Assembly (NCBI GenBank): GCA_947259395.1
Contig: CAMYMN010000002.1
Coordinates: 1 to 64,000, forward strand
DNA length: 64,000 nucleotides
Reading direction: 5' to 3'
DNA from: an uncultured Gammaproteobacteria bacterium
GTDB lineage: Bacteria; Pseudomonadota; Gammaproteobacteria; Arenicellales; JAANXG01
Shown piece by piece: positions 33,759 through 45,841 of the stretch. The stretch's first letter is position 1; every line of letters starts with the position of its first letter. The position numbers and the translations under genes are program-made. The notes below the pieces were generated by a model. The model was given only the letters and a program-made list of their open reading frames with translations, did not search any database and was not told the origin of the DNA.

Positions 33759-36700
33759 TCAGGAGTGTAGGGTCTGTACTTTAGCGAATGCATCACCGCG
33801 TACGTCTCGCAATATGGCCTCCAGCTTTTCATATTCCGTTCGTGCCTGGGCGACCAGGGGTTTCGCCTCACTGGGGGTCTCGGCTTTGCCTATGGCCTCC
33901 GCTTTCTTACAAACCTCATAAAGCGCTTTGGCTCCAAAGTCCGCGCTGTTGGATTTCAGGCTATGGGCCGCAATCCGAAGTTCGCCCGCATTTCCCTGCG
34001 CTGCGCCTTGGTGCATTTTTTCCAGCAACTTCGGCGCATCATCCAGGAACGTGTCGATCATCTCTGCAGTGAACTCGTCATCGTCACCGGTGATCTTCCG
34101 AAGTTGATCCAGAACGTCCGATTTGGTTGGCCCCGTTTGTATCGACGCTACGTCTTCTTGCGTATCACGTTCTACTTTTTCTTGACGATCCGTCTGCGTT
34201 TTCGCGGTAGATCGCTGGCCGGATTTATTTTCGCTCCCGCGCGCTTGCGCCATTGGACCACATTGATTTAGCGCGTCGATCAGCTTTTCGATTCGAATCG
34301 GTTTGCTTACGTAGTCGTCCATCCCTGCGGCGAGGCACATCTCCCGATCGCCCTCCATTGCGTTTGCAGTCATGGCGACGATGCGGGGACGTTGCTTGCT
34401 TGGCCATTCCTCGACAATACACCGCGTAGCCTCCAGTCCATCCATGTCCGGCATTTGAACGTCCATGAGCACGATATCGTAGGACCGTTGCCGCAACGCC
34501 TCCAACACTTCAAAGCCGTTTACAGCGATATCCGCTCCGTAACCGAGTCGCTCGAGTAAACGCAGACCCAACTTTTGATTGGTGGCGTTGTCCTCTGCCA
34601 ACAGGATTCGCAGTGGTAGACGCTCGGCCATGTGCTCATCGAATAAAGACGTTACTACTTTATAGGTATGTCGATGAAGCTCTACCTTCTCGTCGCTAAA
34701 TATCTCGACCAGTACATCGAACAGTTGCGACGGTTTGATGGGCTTGATAAGAAAGGCAGAGATATTCGTCGTCTTGTCGCCCGCATCACGCGGTGCGTCC
34801 CGCTCGCTTAGCGATGACAGAATCACCAATGGAATTCTCTTGCTCGATCCGGTAGTGCCGGATATCTCGGTTTCGAATTCGCGTATTTTGGCCGCCAACG
34901 TCAATCCGTTCATTTCCGGCATCTCCATGTCCAGCAATGCGATGGCAAACCCCTTATCTTCCCGCAGCCACTCCAAGGCTTCCGTTGCGGAAGCGGTGGC
35001 ACGAGGCAACATACCCCATGAACGTGTTTGCTCAGACAATATGAGCCGGTTGGTGGCATTGTCATCGACGATCAATACCCGCTTACCGCGAAACTGAGGT
35101 TGAGCTTCGTGGAGATATTTGTATGCGGGACTCGGGACCACAACTGCGCGGATGGTAAAATGAAACTCCGCGCCTTTGCCCGGGATTCCTTCGCTCTCTA
35201 CCCACATGCTCCCACCCATCAGCTCACAAAGCCTCTTGCTAATGGCAAGTCCCAATCCGGTGCCTCCAAACCGACGCGATGTCGACGCATCCACCTGGCT
35301 GAAAGATTGAAACAACCGGTCCATGCGGTCCGCGGGAATGCCGAGCCCGGTATCCTTGACGACGAAGTGAAACTCATGAGTTGGCGATCCCTGTAAGTCG
35401 TTCGCCGTGGATGTGGACGCATCCTGTACTTGTTCCTGCAAGGTATTTGTATCTTCCACCTGCTGGCTGCTCAACGACAGCACTACTTCCCCTTTCTCGG
35501 TAAACTTGACCGCATTAGCGAGCAGGTTAATTATGACTTGGCGCAGGCGGGTGGCGTCACCTACCAGGGCTTCCGGGAGATCTCCTTTGATTACGTAGGC
35601 CAGATTGAGCCCCTTGTTAGATGCCTGGCCCGCCAATAAGTCGATGGCACTCTCTATGGAGTCACGGATGTCGAATTGCTGCTGTTCGAGTTCGAATCGG
35701 CCGGCTTCGATTTTCGAGAAATCAAGAATATCGTTGATGATGGCCAGCAAGGACTCACCGCTTTGCCGAATCGTTTCTGCGAAATCCCGCTGATCGGCGT
35801 TGAGGTCGGTATCCAGCAGCAGACTGCTCATGCCAATGACACCGTTCATCGGCGTGCGGATTTCATGGCTCATGGTGGCCAGGAACTCGCTCTTGGCACG
35901 GCTTGCCGCTTGCGCCTCCTCCTCGCGCTGTTTCAACTCGGTGATGTCGGTATACACCGCCACCGTGCTACCGTCCTCGGTCTTGCGTTCGTTGATCCGG
36001 ATCCAGCGCCCGTCCTTGCGCTGCTGCACGTGCGGTTCACCTGGGTTACCGTGCCGCGCCAGGCGCTCGGCGACCCACTCTTCCTCGCGATCCACGGCAT
36101 CCTTAATTAGGCCTTGCCTTGCCGCATCGCGCACGATCGACTCAAATGTTGAACCGGGCTTCATCATGTGCGCCAGACTTGGATAGAGGATGTCTTGATA
36201 CATGCTGTTGCAGACGACTAAACGGTCGTTCGCATCGTAGAGAGAGAAACCCTCGCCAATGCTCTCGACGGCATCCATGAGTCGTTGGCGCGCCTGTCCG
36301 ATTTCCCGCAGACCATCCTCTTCAATCTCAATGGCCGTGTCCCGAAATACGGTGAGCGCCTTGGTCATGCGGTCGATCTCGTCGTTGGATTGGCTGTCCG
36401 GCAGATGCACCCGTAAATCACCACCGGCAACCGATTCCATGCTGTCGTTGAGTTCGGTCAAGCGACGGATAAGATTTCGCCCGACGTAGCGCCACACAAT
36501 GAGGGTGGAACATACCAAACTCATGACAACAATAAGCATGATCATCCATATGCTCGTTTGTTGTGCCGAAGTCGCACCGGAGATCGCGTCGGTCATGTGC
36601 TTTTTACTATACGACACCAGTTGTTCTACAGTGTTGGACAGTTCTTCCGACGTCCACGTATTTTCGATCAGCACATCCCGTGCCTTGTCCTGTGCAGAGA

Positions 36701-37574
36701 ACTCATCCTGAAGCCTGGCGAATATACTGCCTGGTCCTTGCGTAAATTCATGTAGCTTATCGATATGGGCTGTTAGCGTCTTGCGCAACGGGGCATCGAA
36801 CTTGTCTATTAATGAGTCAAGTTCGCCCAAGGCCATCTGCCCTCGAGCCGATAATTCCGGTAACTGCTGAGCACGCTCTATCAATTGGGATTCAAGGAAC
36901 ACCTCATGAATTATCGACAGATGCTGGTAGGCGGTTTGCAGTGTGGAGCGGGACGTCAGCAGCCTGTTCATCTTTGGATTGTGCGCGCCTGGTCCATGGA
37001 TGGTGATATCGAATCCGGTGTTGTCCAAACTCATGCGCTCCAACTCGTCATCCAGTGTGCGGATTAATGCGGATAACAGTTTTTGGATCTCTACGTACGC
37101 TTCTCTAAACTCTTTTAAACTCTTTTGACGACTATTGCTGAATTGAAACCGACGAACCACGAGATCGTTGAGTTCATCGAGATTTCCGCGAAACTGTCGC
37201 ACCGTCCAATCTATCGTATACAGCAGCTCGTCGTCTTCTACCACTTCTTTGAGCCGAACCAGCATCTTATCCAGGCGCTTGCCTTCCGCAATAATTCGCG
37301 AGTGAATTTGCTCCCGTTGCCCAGGGTTGGTGACCGTCAACATTTCCTGCGCGGCGCGAGCCATGCGTTCGGCTTGTCGTGAAACTTCTAATGAAGTAAT
37401 GGCCTCTGGAGCCTTGAATTCGGAGATCCGGTATAGCGCTTTGCCAACTTCGAGAAAGGAATATAGAGCCGCAGCAGCGGCGAGCACTGCGAATGCGCTG
37501 ATGCAGAAAAACGCCAGCAACAAACGCCCACGAATGCCAAGCCGTTTAAGCACGTTGAAATTTTGGCCGGGCAT
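33759..37574 (-). CDS. Hybrid sensor histidine kinase with PAS, two receivers and HPt
   Basis: 1271-residue membrane kinase of BarA/TorS layout. Transmembrane helices at about 18-40 and 341-364 bracket a ~300-residue, mostly helical periplasmic sensor. HAMP (365-415), PAS (430-545), HisKA with His570 ([11 protein letters not shown]), HATPase (665-810, DTGLGIP and GGTGLGLAI), receiver 1 (832-955, Asp882), receiver 2 (989-1105, Asp1038) and HPt (about 1150-1265, His1204 in [13 protein letters not shown]) follow. It heads the operon and should feed phosphate, through its HPt domain, to the lone receiver and the receiver-cyclase. The stimulus is unknown. Confidence 0.95.
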   Translation of the reverse strand: MPGQNFNVLKRLGIRGRLLLAFFCISAFAVLAAAAALYSFLEVGKALYRISEFKAPEAITSLEVSRQAERMARAAQEMLTVTNPGQREQIHSRIIAEGKRLDKMLVRLKEVVEDDELLYTIDWTVRQFRGNLDELNDLVVRRFQFSNSRQKSLKEFREAYVEIQKLLSALIRTLDDELERMSLDNTGFDITIHGPGAHNPKMNRLLTSRSTLQTAYQHLSIIHEVFLESQLIERAQQLPELSARGQMALGELDSLIDKFDAPLRKTLTAHIDKLHEFTQGPGSIFARLQDEFSAQDKARDVLIENTWTSEELSNTVEQLVSYSKKHMTDAISGATSAQQTSIWMIMLIVVMSLVCSTLIVWRYVGRNLIRRLTELNDSMESVAGGDLRVHLPDSQSNDEIDRMTKALTVFRDTAIEIEEDGLREIGQARQRLMDAVESIGEGFSLYDANDRLVVCNSMYQDILYPSLAHMMKPGSTFESIVRDAARQGLIKDAVDREEEWVAERLARHGNPGEPHVQQRKDGRWIRINERKTEDGSTVAVYTDITELKQREEEAQAASRAKSEFLATMSHEIRTPMNGVIGMSSLLLDTDLNADQRDFAETIRQSGESLLAIINDILDFSKIEAGRFELEQQQFDIRDSIESAIDLLAGQASNKGLNLAYVIKGDLPEALVGDATRLRQVIINLLANAVKFTEKGEVVLSLSSQQVEDTNTLQEQVQDASTSTANDLQGSPTHEFHFVVKDTGLGIPADRMDRLFQSFSQVDASTSRRFGGTGLGLAISKRLCELMGGSMWVESEGIPGKGAEFHFTIRAVVVPSPAYKYLHEAQPQFRGKRVLIVDDNATNRLILSEQTRSWGMLPRATASATEALEWLREDKGFAIALLDMEMPEMNGLTLAAKIREFETEISGTTGSSKRIPLVILSSLSERDAPRDAGDKTTNISAFLIKPIKPSQLFDVLVEIFSDEKVELHRHTYKVVTSLFDEHMAERLPLRILLAEDNATNQKLGLRLLERLGYGADIAVNGFEVLEALRQRSYDIVLMDVQMPDMDGLEATRCIVEEWPSKQRPRIVAMTANAMEGDREMCLAAGMDDYVSKPIRIEKLIDALNQCGPMAQARGSENKSGQRSTAKTQTDRQEKVERDTQEDVASIQTGPTKSDVLDQLRKITGDDDEFTAEMIDTFLDDAPKLLEKMHQGAAQGNAGELRIAAHSLKSNSADFGAKALYEVCKKAEAIGKAETPSEAKPLVAQARTEYEKLEAILRDVRGDAFAKVQTLHS

Positions 37575-37917
37575 TGTTCATCGTGAACCGCGTGGAGTTG
37601 CTAGGGAACCGTCCTGGTTCAACAGGGAAAGGTGGGAGAACCGTCACGTCATATGAATATGCGACGATATCTAACATGATGTGCCCTCTTGGCTGGATTA
37701 CGCAATTGCCCACTAAATACCGGGAAATTCCGCAATCTAATTACCAACCACAATACTCGGGTTTTACCGAAATGTCAGCAAGAAAAGCGTACATCAACAC
37801 GTTTCCGCGGAAGCATCCTGTGACCGTGGCCCCGTGTGTCGGCGGACTCGATAACCACGACGCGCTCGTGGCAGCGTGACCTTGGTGGTTTGTTGCGGCG
37901 TGCAGGTCTAAAGGCGT
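37575..37917. other. Gene-free stretch upstream of the hybrid kinase
   Basis: Probably contains the promoter of the minus-strand kinase operon. A GGAACC-GTCCT-GGTTC short hairpin lies near 37605-37620. Nothing else is recognisable. Confidence 0.4.
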
Positions 37918-38772
37918 TTATTTCTGGGCCACCAGGTAGGCGATATAAGACAAGCAGTTTTCGCCTTTTTCTTCTCTGGTGAAAATCCCGTTGCCGCTTT
38001 CGCCGTCCTCATCGGTGCCCTCCCAATAGCAGTCCACGCGCGCAAATCCGGCGTCCTCGAGGATATCCCGTAATTCGGTGAGCCCCCACAAACGCCAGTC
38101 GTAACAAAAGGCGCGATGAATCTCGCTCTCGTCCGGGAACCGGAAATGGATGTAGAACTTGGCTTCGTTGGGAATCGGCCAGTATTCGTCCTGATCCCAA
38201 ACGTAGGTGAAACCCTCATCCATCTCGGTCTCTTCCTCCATCGCCTCGAAGCACTCCGGCCCGCCGTGCAGATCGACGATGAAGATGCCGTCGTCGTTGA
38301 GATCGTTATGCGCCCTGCGAAAATAATCCAACATCTCGGTGCGGGTCTTGAACACCCAGTAGGAAAAGTTCTGCGCACAGCGCACATCCGGCGCTTGATC
38401 GCTGGGTAACCGGGCGTCTTTGATATGCAGTATCGCCCGGTCGGCGGCCGCTCCCAACGGTCTCAAGTTGTGTTCGATGCCCCAGTTGACCGGTTCAGTG
38501 TCAATGTCAAAGCCCTCAGCGGTGTATTCCGACCCGCGTTTGATCCAGTGCGCGGTCAGCAGCGAGGTGCCACAAAAATCTTCGCGGAAATGCAACGCCT
38601 TCTTGCCGCGGATGTCGCGATACACGCCGGCCAGAAATTCGACGTCTTCCTCCGGGGACTGCACGGAAAGTTGATACAGCTCGTATTTGTCCGCCTTGCT
38701 CGCCATCGATTTGGCTTTGCGTTTTTTATGCTTCTTATCTTTTTCTTTTTTGGATTTCGACTTGGACGCCAT
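37918..38772 (-). CDS. Class I SAM-dependent methyltransferase with Lys-rich N-terminal tail
   Basis: 284-residue protein. The first ~25 residues are very lysine-rich (MASKSKSKKEKDKKHKKRKAK), which could bind nucleic acid or anionic surfaces. The methyltransferase core starts near 45; LHFREDFCGTSLLTAHWI is motif I, followed by GFDIDTEPVNWG and a DGIFIVDLHGG strand. The start at 38772 has a GAGGAAG site; the frame is open for over 150 codons upstream without coding character. The target is unknown. Confidence 0.82.
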   Translation of the reverse strand: MASKSKSKKEKDKKHKKRKAKSMASKADKYELYQLSVQSPEEDVEFLAGVYRDIRGKKALHFREDFCGTSLLTAHWIKRGSEYTAEGFDIDTEPVNWGIEHNLRPLGAAADRAILHIKDARLPSDQAPDVRCAQNFSYWVFKTRTEMLDYFRRAHNDLNDDGIFIVDLHGGPECFEAMEEETEMDEGFTYVWDQDEYWPIPNEAKFYIHFRFPDESEIHRAFCYDWRLWGLTELRDILEDAGFARVDCYWEGTDEDGESGNGIFTREEKGENCLSYIAYLVAQK

Positions 38773-38972
38773 TACACTTCCTCTTGAGACCATGAGAGTG
38801 GTAGCAGGGCGCGGAGCATAGCGTCTCCAATTAGCAGTCACAAGGCAAAACAAAACGGTGATGCTTTGAACAGCGTCTGCACCCACGGGACGCAGCACCC
38901 GGTTCCGGCGGCCGCGACTTGTCGGCGCACGTAACCAGGGAAACCCGGCAACATCGCCATGACATCGTAGAC

Positions 38973-39218
38973 ATGAAGCTGTTGTACTTTGCACAACTGG
39001 TGGACATCTTACAGAGATCCCACGAAGACGTGACATTACCCGCCGGGGTGCGCAATGTGGATCAACTGCTCGGCTGGCTGGCGGCCCGCGGCGAACCGTG
39101 GACGTCACACATGGTCGCGAATCGGATTCAAGTGACCGTAAACAAGCAGTTTGCACAGCCCGCCACCGCGGTGGACAACGACGATGAGATAGGCTTGTTT
39201 CCGGTGCGCGGAGCGTAG
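38973..39218 (+). CDS. MoaD/ThiS-like ubiquitin-fold protein lacking the terminal Gly-Gly
   Basis: 81-residue beta-grasp protein resembling MoaD, the small subunit of molybdopterin synthase: MKLLYFAQLVDIL, LPAGVRNVDQLLGWLAARG and the C-terminal block VDNDDEIGLFPVRGA. MoaD needs a C-terminal Gly-Gly for activation; here the chain ends Gly-Ala, and the stop codon lies inside an R3 repeat copy (39216-39233). It is on the opposite strand to both neighbours and no MoaE or other moa gene is nearby. It may be inactive, or recruited to another role. Confidence 0.75.
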   Translation: MKLLYFAQLVDILQRSHEDVTLPAGVRNVDQLLGWLAARGEPWTSHMVANRIQVTVNKQFAQPATAVDNDDEIGLFPVRGA

Positions 39219-39233
39219 CCCGCATACTGCACC
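39216..39233 (+). repeat. R3 motif copy at the stop codon of the MoaD-like gene
   Basis: TAGCCCGCATACTGCACC; its first three bases are the stop codon of the MoaD-like gene. Confidence 0.7.
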
Positions 39234-39241
39234 CAGGCAAT

Positions 39242-40123
39242 TCAGCCGATCTCGGCCAACAAGCGGTCGATCATCGACTCCGCTTGCCCGAGATAGCCGC
39301 CGCCGAACAGGTTCAGGTGGTTCAAGATGTGGTACAGATTGTACAGCGTCTTACGGGTCCGGTACCCGTCATCCAACGGCCATGCCTGTTGATAGGCGTT
39401 GTAAAAAGCGCGCCCGAAGCCACCGAACAATTCGGTCATCGCCAGGTCTGCCTCGCGGTCTCCGTAATAAGGCGCAGGATCGTAGATCACCGGATTACCT
39501 TCGGCATCCGCCGCATAATTGCCGCTCCAAAGATCCCCGTGCAGCAGTGACGGCAGCGGCCGGTAGCCGGCGAATAACCGCGCAAACTTTCCCAACAGAC
39601 GCTCGCCCTGCTGGTGCAGGCGGCCGCGGTACCCGTTGTTCGCCGCCAGTTCGAGCTGCGTCCCCAGGCGCCGCTCACGCCAGAACTCGATCCAGTCATC
39701 GCTGGGGGTGTTGATCTGCGGCGTGGAGCCGATGGTGTTCTCGCGCCCCCAACCAAAGCTTGCGCGGGTTGCGCGATGCATCGCCGCTAATTGCTCACCG
39801 AGTCGATGCGACGCGGCGGCGCCGCCCGACCCAAGCTCGATGTACTCCAATACCAGATAGGCACTGTCGTCGTTGCTACCCCAGCACACCGGGGCCGGCG
39901 CGCGCACGGTGCCGGTGTTGCGGATTTCATCGAGTCCCGCGGCCTCCGCCGCGAACATGGCCACCAGGGACGCGTGGTTGGTCTTGACGAAATACCGCCG
40001 AGCGTCGTCTTCCAACACCATGGCGCTGTTGATGCAGCCGCCGCCGGCAGAACGCTGTCGCGGTGCGCGCAACGGGGTGCCGGTGGCCGCTTCGATGTGC
40101 CGCGCAATGATGGGGATTAACAT
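39242..40123 (-). CDS. Fructosamine/ketosamine-3-kinase family protein
   Basis: 293-residue kinase-fold enzyme that phosphorylates sugar amines formed by glycation, allowing protein or amine repair. The N-terminal lobe has GGCINSAMVL and FVKTN (ATP-binding Lys). The catalytic HGDLWSGN and metal-binding YDPAPYYGDREADLAM motifs are complete. Length is typical. It is a single gene between a MoaD-like gene and the priA region. Confidence 0.92.
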   Translation of the reverse strand: MLIPIIARHIEAATGTPLRAPRQRSAGGGCINSAMVLEDDARRYFVKTNHASLVAMFAAEAAGLDEIRNTGTVRAPAPVCWGSNDDSAYLVLEYIELGSGGAAASHRLGEQLAAMHRATRASFGWGRENTIGSTPQINTPSDDWIEFWRERRLGTQLELAANNGYRGRLHQQGERLLGKFARLFAGYRPLPSLLHGDLWSGNYAADAEGNPVIYDPAPYYGDREADLAMTELFGGFGRAFYNAYQQAWPLDDGYRTRKTLYNLYHILNHLNLFGGGYLGQAESMIDRLLAEIG

Positions 40124-40494
40124 TTTGTCTTTGGTAATAAACGAGGAACTCAGGCTAAGCCTTTGAATTTACACTCCTCCCGCGCTGACACTTATGCACA
40201 ACCCGGCCCGCGCCCGCGTGCGGTGACAGCCGTTTGGTGATCTAGTTACTTTACCACCAATCGGGTATTTTTAACCCTTTGTTTTCATTGCGAATTTAGT
40301 CGTGCTCAAATTTTACGCAAACGACCGAAACGGCGCGCAAAGCTAGGGGGGTGGTCACGTCGCTATCACTCGTCCACAGACTTATCCACAGCTATTGTGA
40401 GTAACTGACGAACAGGTTTTCAATCAAGCAGTTATGAACCCCAACCGCGGCGATGATCGGCAACCCGCGCGCGACCCTATGATAGATTGTCGCC
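40124..40494. other. Gene-free stretch upstream of priA with a DnaA box
   Basis: AT-rich for this genome. It contains a perfect DnaA box TTATCCACA at 40382-40390 and a nearby half-like CGTCCACAG at 40371-40379. No ORF or clear promoter is read. Confidence 0.45.
40382..40390 (+). promoter_or_regulatory. DnaA box TTATCCACA upstream of priA
   Basis: Matches the consensus TTATNCACA exactly. A single site 104 bases before priA would fit DnaA control of the primosome gene rather than an origin. Confidence 0.45.
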
Positions 40495-42708
<2,214 letters not shown>

Positions 42709-42895
42709 CCCGCATTTGGCAGCGCCGCACCCCGCAACTATTCTTGACAAGCGAGTTCAGGCATTGAATGTCGTCATCTCACGAAAGCAACGGCGCGGGG
42801 CTCTCCAGCGCATGCCCTGAATAGTCGCGGGGCGCTTCTACTGGGAACATGCGGTCGGTAGAATCACGACCCCTTGCAGACCACAGCAGCCGACC

Positions 42896-44638
42896 TTGAA
42901 ACAACAACTACAAGAACTGTTTGCCGCCGCCGTCGCGAAGCTGAAGCGTGACGGCGTGTTGGCGCCGGAGCAACAGGTGTCGGTTCGATTCGAGCGCGCA
43001 CGCCAAAAGCAGCATGGCGACTTCGCCACCAACGTGGCGCTGTCATTGGCGAAGGCCTGCGGGAGGCCACCGCGGGAACTCGCACAGCTGATCATCGATG
43101 CCCTACCCGCTGCGCCCAAGATCGTGAAGGTCGAAATCGCGGGGCCGGGGTTCATCAACGTGTTTCTCGCCGCAGATTCCCAGTTTCAGGTGGTCGGCGC
43201 GATTCGCGACGCGGGTAGTGGTTACGGCCATAACGCGATGGGGGCCGGACGAAAGGTAATCATCGAATTCGTCTCCGCGAATCCCACCGGCCCGCTGCAC
43301 GTGGGACACGGCCGCGGCGCCGCATTCGGTGATTCACTGGCGCGCTTGCTGGCGGCCGCCGGTTTCGAGGTGGTTACCGAGTACTATGTCAACGACGCGG
43401 GCCGGCAGATGGATATCCTGGTGGTGAGCGTGTGGCTGCGGTATCTGGAGCTATGTGGCGAACAGATCGCGTTTCCCGACAACGCCTATCAGGGCGATTA
43501 CATATTCGACATCGCCGCTACCGTCCATCGCGAACACGGCGACCAATACCGCCACCCAGGCAGCGAGGTGTGCGCAGATATTACCGGCCAAGACCTCGAG
43601 TTGCAGCTGGATTCACTGATTCAACGCGCCGAGACACTGTTGGGTCAAGAGGGCTATCGATACGTGCTGGGGGTGGGATTAGATGCACTGACCGCCGACA
43701 TCCGCAGTGATCTCGAGCAGTTCAATGTCAGTTTCGACCGCTGGTTTTCAGAACGTTCATTGATAGAAGATCATCATGTCGACAACGCCATCGGGGCACT
43801 GGCGAAGAACGGCCATGTATTCGAACGGGATGGCGCTTCGTGGTTTCGCTCCAGCGCATTTGGAGATGAAAAAGACCGGGTCGTGGTGCGGGAGAACGGT
43901 GCGCCGACCTATTTCGCATCCGACATCGCCTACCATCTCGATAAGCTGGAGCGCGGTTTCGATTGCTTGATCGACGTGTGGGGGGCGGATCACCACGGGT
44001 ACATGCCGCGTATGAAAGCAGCCCTTGAGGCCATGGACTACGATGCCGATCGCCTGGTGGTGCTGTTAGTGCAGTTCGCCTCCTTATACCGCGGCGGCGA
44101 GAAGGTGTCGATGTCCACCCGAGCCGGCGAGTTCGTGACCTTGCGCGAACTTCGCCAGGAGGTGGGTACCGACGCGGCACGATTTTTTTATGTGCAGCGC
44201 AAATCGGAACAACACATGGACTTCGATCTCGATCTGGCCAAATCCGAGTCCGCCGAGAACCCGGTGTATTACGTGCAGTATGCCCACGCCCGTATCTGCA
44301 GCGTGTTTCGCCAGGCAGCGGAAAAACACATCGACATCAGCGATCTGGATGGTGCCGACCTGTCACTGCTGGGCGAGGCCCACGAGATTGCGCTGGTCAA
44401 TACGCTGTCGCGTTTTCCCGAGGTGGTGGAAAACGCGGCGGCAAACCATGAGCCGCACCAAGTCGCGTACTACCTGCGCAGCCTGGCCAATGACTTCCAC
44501 ACCTACTACAACGCGCACAACTTCCTCGGCGTCGAGCCGCGCCTGCGACGCGCACGGGTCGCGTTGATCGACGCTACGCGCCAGGTGCTGGCCAACGGTC
44601 TCGCGCTCATCGGCGTGCATGCCCCGGACAAGATGTGA
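42896..44638 (+). CDS. argS: Arginyl-tRNA synthetase
   Basis: 580-residue class Ia synthetase charging tRNA-Arg. The N-terminal Add1-type domain (1-100), HIGH-type signature ANPTGPLHVGHGRGAA (about 126-141), KMSKS-equivalent GEKVSMST and the DALR anticodon-binding end (PHQVAYYLRSLANDFHTYYN) are present. TTG at 42896 gives the standard N-terminus MKQQLQELF; no ATG is available nearby. The following gene starts 5 bases after the stop. Confidence 0.96.
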   Translation: MKQQLQELFAAAVAKLKRDGVLAPEQQVSVRFERARQKQHGDFATNVALSLAKACGRPPRELAQLIIDALPAAPKIVKVEIAGPGFINVFLAADSQFQVVGAIRDAGSGYGHNAMGAGRKVIIEFVSANPTGPLHVGHGRGAAFGDSLARLLAAAGFEVVTEYYVNDAGRQMDILVVSVWLRYLELCGEQIAFPDNAYQGDYIFDIAATVHREHGDQYRHPGSEVCADITGQDLELQLDSLIQRAETLLGQEGYRYVLGVGLDALTADIRSDLEQFNVSFDRWFSERSLIEDHHVDNAIGALAKNGHVFERDGASWFRSSAFGDEKDRVVVRENGAPTYFASDIAYHLDKLERGFDCLIDVWGADHHGYMPRMKAALEAMDYDADRLVVLLVQFASLYRGGEKVSMSTRAGEFVTLRELRQEVGTDAARFFYVQRKSEQHMDFDLDLAKSESAENPVYYVQYAHARICSVFRQAAEKHIDISDLDGADLSLLGEAHEIALVNTLSRFPEVVENAAANHEPHQVAYYLRSLANDFHTYYNAHNFLGVEPRLRRARVALIDATRQVLANGLALIGVHAPDKM

Positions 44639-44642
44639 TCCC

Positions 44643-45239
44643 ATGGCCCAGGCGCGCAAAAAAGTCCGTAAAAAGGCCCGCCGCAGAGGATCCCGTTCGC
44701 ACTCTCTTCCCGGGTGGGGCATGTTGATCATCGGTCTGGTCTCCGGCGCCATATTGGCAGCGTTGTACATGGGCGCGCAAAGCGGCGGCGGGACACAATT
44801 GGGCACCGGCCTGAAGGCACTGTATAAACAACACCGCAACCGCGTGGTCACCGATGAACCCAAACCGTCCAGCGTCCCGGTGGGTAAACCCCCACCGACG
44901 GCGAAATTCGATTTTTACACGGTGTTGCCCGAGATTGAGCGCGTCATGCCGGACGACTTCAAGGATGTAGAAGTCGAGCCCAAACGCAACACCAAACCGG
45001 CGGTGTACATCTTGCAGGCGGCGTCTTATGCCAATTATGCGGATGCGGACCGGCTCAAGGCTAAACTGGCACTGTCCGGTTTTGAGCCGACGGTGCAAAA
45101 GGTAGTTATCGAGGGCAGGGGCGTGTACTACCGGGTGCGAATAGGACCGTACGCGAGCAAGAGGAAGATGAAAAACGATAAACAACGTTTGGCCAAACTT
45201 GGTATCAGCAGCCTGCCTTTGCGGCTATCGGGTGAGTAG
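44643..45239 (+). CDS. SPOR-domain cell division protein, FtsN-like
   Basis: 198-residue bitopic membrane protein. A very basic cytoplasmic N-terminus (ARKKVRKKARRRGSR) and one membrane helix (GMLIIGLVSGAILAALYMG, about 34-52) lead to a periplasmic linker and a C-terminal SPOR domain (about 120-196: VYILQAASYANYADADRLKAKL...YYRVRIGPYASKRKMKND). SPOR domains bind denuded glycan at the septum. Position just after argS matches ftsN in related bacteria; it is shorter than E. coli FtsN. Confidence 0.85.
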   Translation: MAQARKKVRKKARRRGSRSHSLPGWGMLIIGLVSGAILAALYMGAQSGGGTQLGTGLKALYKQHRNRVVTDEPKPSSVPVGKPPPTAKFDFYTVLPEIERVMPDDFKDVEVEPKRNTKPAVYILQAASYANYADADRLKAKLALSGFEPTVQKVVIEGRGVYYRVRIGPYASKRKMKNDKQRLAKLGISSLPLRLSGE

Positions 45240-45249
45240 ACTTCGCGCC

Positions 45250-45281
45250 CGCAGTCCGCTCACCGGCGCGCAAGGACTGCG
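45250..45281. promoter_or_regulatory. Inverted repeat abutting the speD promoter
   Basis: CGCAGTCC (45250-45257) and GGACTGCG (45274-45281) are perfect 8-bp arms separated by 16 bases, ending exactly where the -35 box begins. It may be an operator for the polyamine operon or a weak hairpin ending the preceding operon. Confidence 0.45.
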
Positions 45282-45310
45282 TTGCATTGGTGTAAAAACG
45301 TCGCTATAGT
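45282..45310 (+). promoter_or_regulatory. Predicted sigma-70 promoter of the speD operon
   Basis: TTGCAT (45282-45287), 17-bp spacer, TATAGT (45305-45310). A start near 45317 would give a leader of about 117 nt before speD. Confidence 0.7.
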
Positions 45311-45316
45311 TCGGCG

Positions 45317-45433
45317 CCCTATTCCACGGCACCGAAGGCGGCACAGGCTGTCCCGGGGTGCACGGGAGTTACTACTGGTTTAACTTGGTCGGGGTGAAAA
45401 GCCTCCCCGTATCAACAACTGGGGAACTTGCCG
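45317..45433 (+). promoter_or_regulatory. Possible structured 5' leader of speD
   Basis: The leader contains two short stem-loops, CCCG-GGGTGCA-CGGG (about 45352-45366) and CGGGG...CCCCG (about 45391-45410), followed by GGGG and then the start codon. It does not match a riboswitch I recognise. Translational or attenuation control by polyamines is possible but unsupported. Confidence 0.35.
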
Positions 45434-45838
45434 ATGCGCTCACTAGGCAATCAGATAGTCGCTGAATTCTACGGCTGTGATCGTGGTCGACTCGACGATG
45501 TCGAGTTCATCGAACAAGCCATGGTCGACGCTGCGCAGATCGCCGGTGCCACCATCGTTTCGCGCGCGTTTCACCACTTCTCTCCCCACGGTGTGTCTGG
45601 TGCGGTCATCATCGCCGAGAGCCATCTGGCGGTGCACACGTGGCCCGAGTACGGCTACGCGGCGGTGGATTTATTCACCTGTGGTGATGACGTACTGGCC
45701 GCGGCTGCCTTCGATCATCTACGCGAGATGTTCGCGGCTGGACAGATATCCACGATGGAGATTCATCGCGGACAGGTGGACATGATGCGCACCGTGCGCA
45801 ACGACCAACAGCACGCGCAATTGTCATTGGTCAAATAG
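45434..45838 (+). CDS. speD: S-adenosylmethionine decarboxylase, bacterial pyruvoyl type
   Basis: 134-residue proenzyme that self-cleaves to form a pyruvoyl cofactor and makes decarboxylated SAM, the aminopropyl donor for spermidine. With ATG 45434 as start, the key residues fall at Ser63 (AESHLAVH, cleavage site), His68 and Cys83 (DLFTCG), the same numbering as the well-studied Thermotoga enzyme, which supports this start over TTG 45428. It is first in a three-gene operon with an arginine decarboxylase and a spermidine synthase. Confidence 0.95.
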   Translation: MRSLGNQIVAEFYGCDRGRLDDVEFIEQAMVDAAQIAGATIVSRAFHHFSPHGVSGAVIIAESHLAVHTWPEYGYAAVDLFTCGDDVLAAAAFDHLREMFAAGQISTMEIHRGQVDMMRTVRNDQQHAQLSLVK

Positions 45839-45841
45839 TCG

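Noticed and set aside
40382-40390. Replication origin at the DnaA box
   Set aside because: Only one perfect box, no AT-rich unwinding region cluster and no dnaA, dnaN or gidA neighbourhood.
42744-42772. Promoter TTGACA with AATGTC before argS
   Set aside because: The -35 is perfect but the -10 is too poor to support a call.
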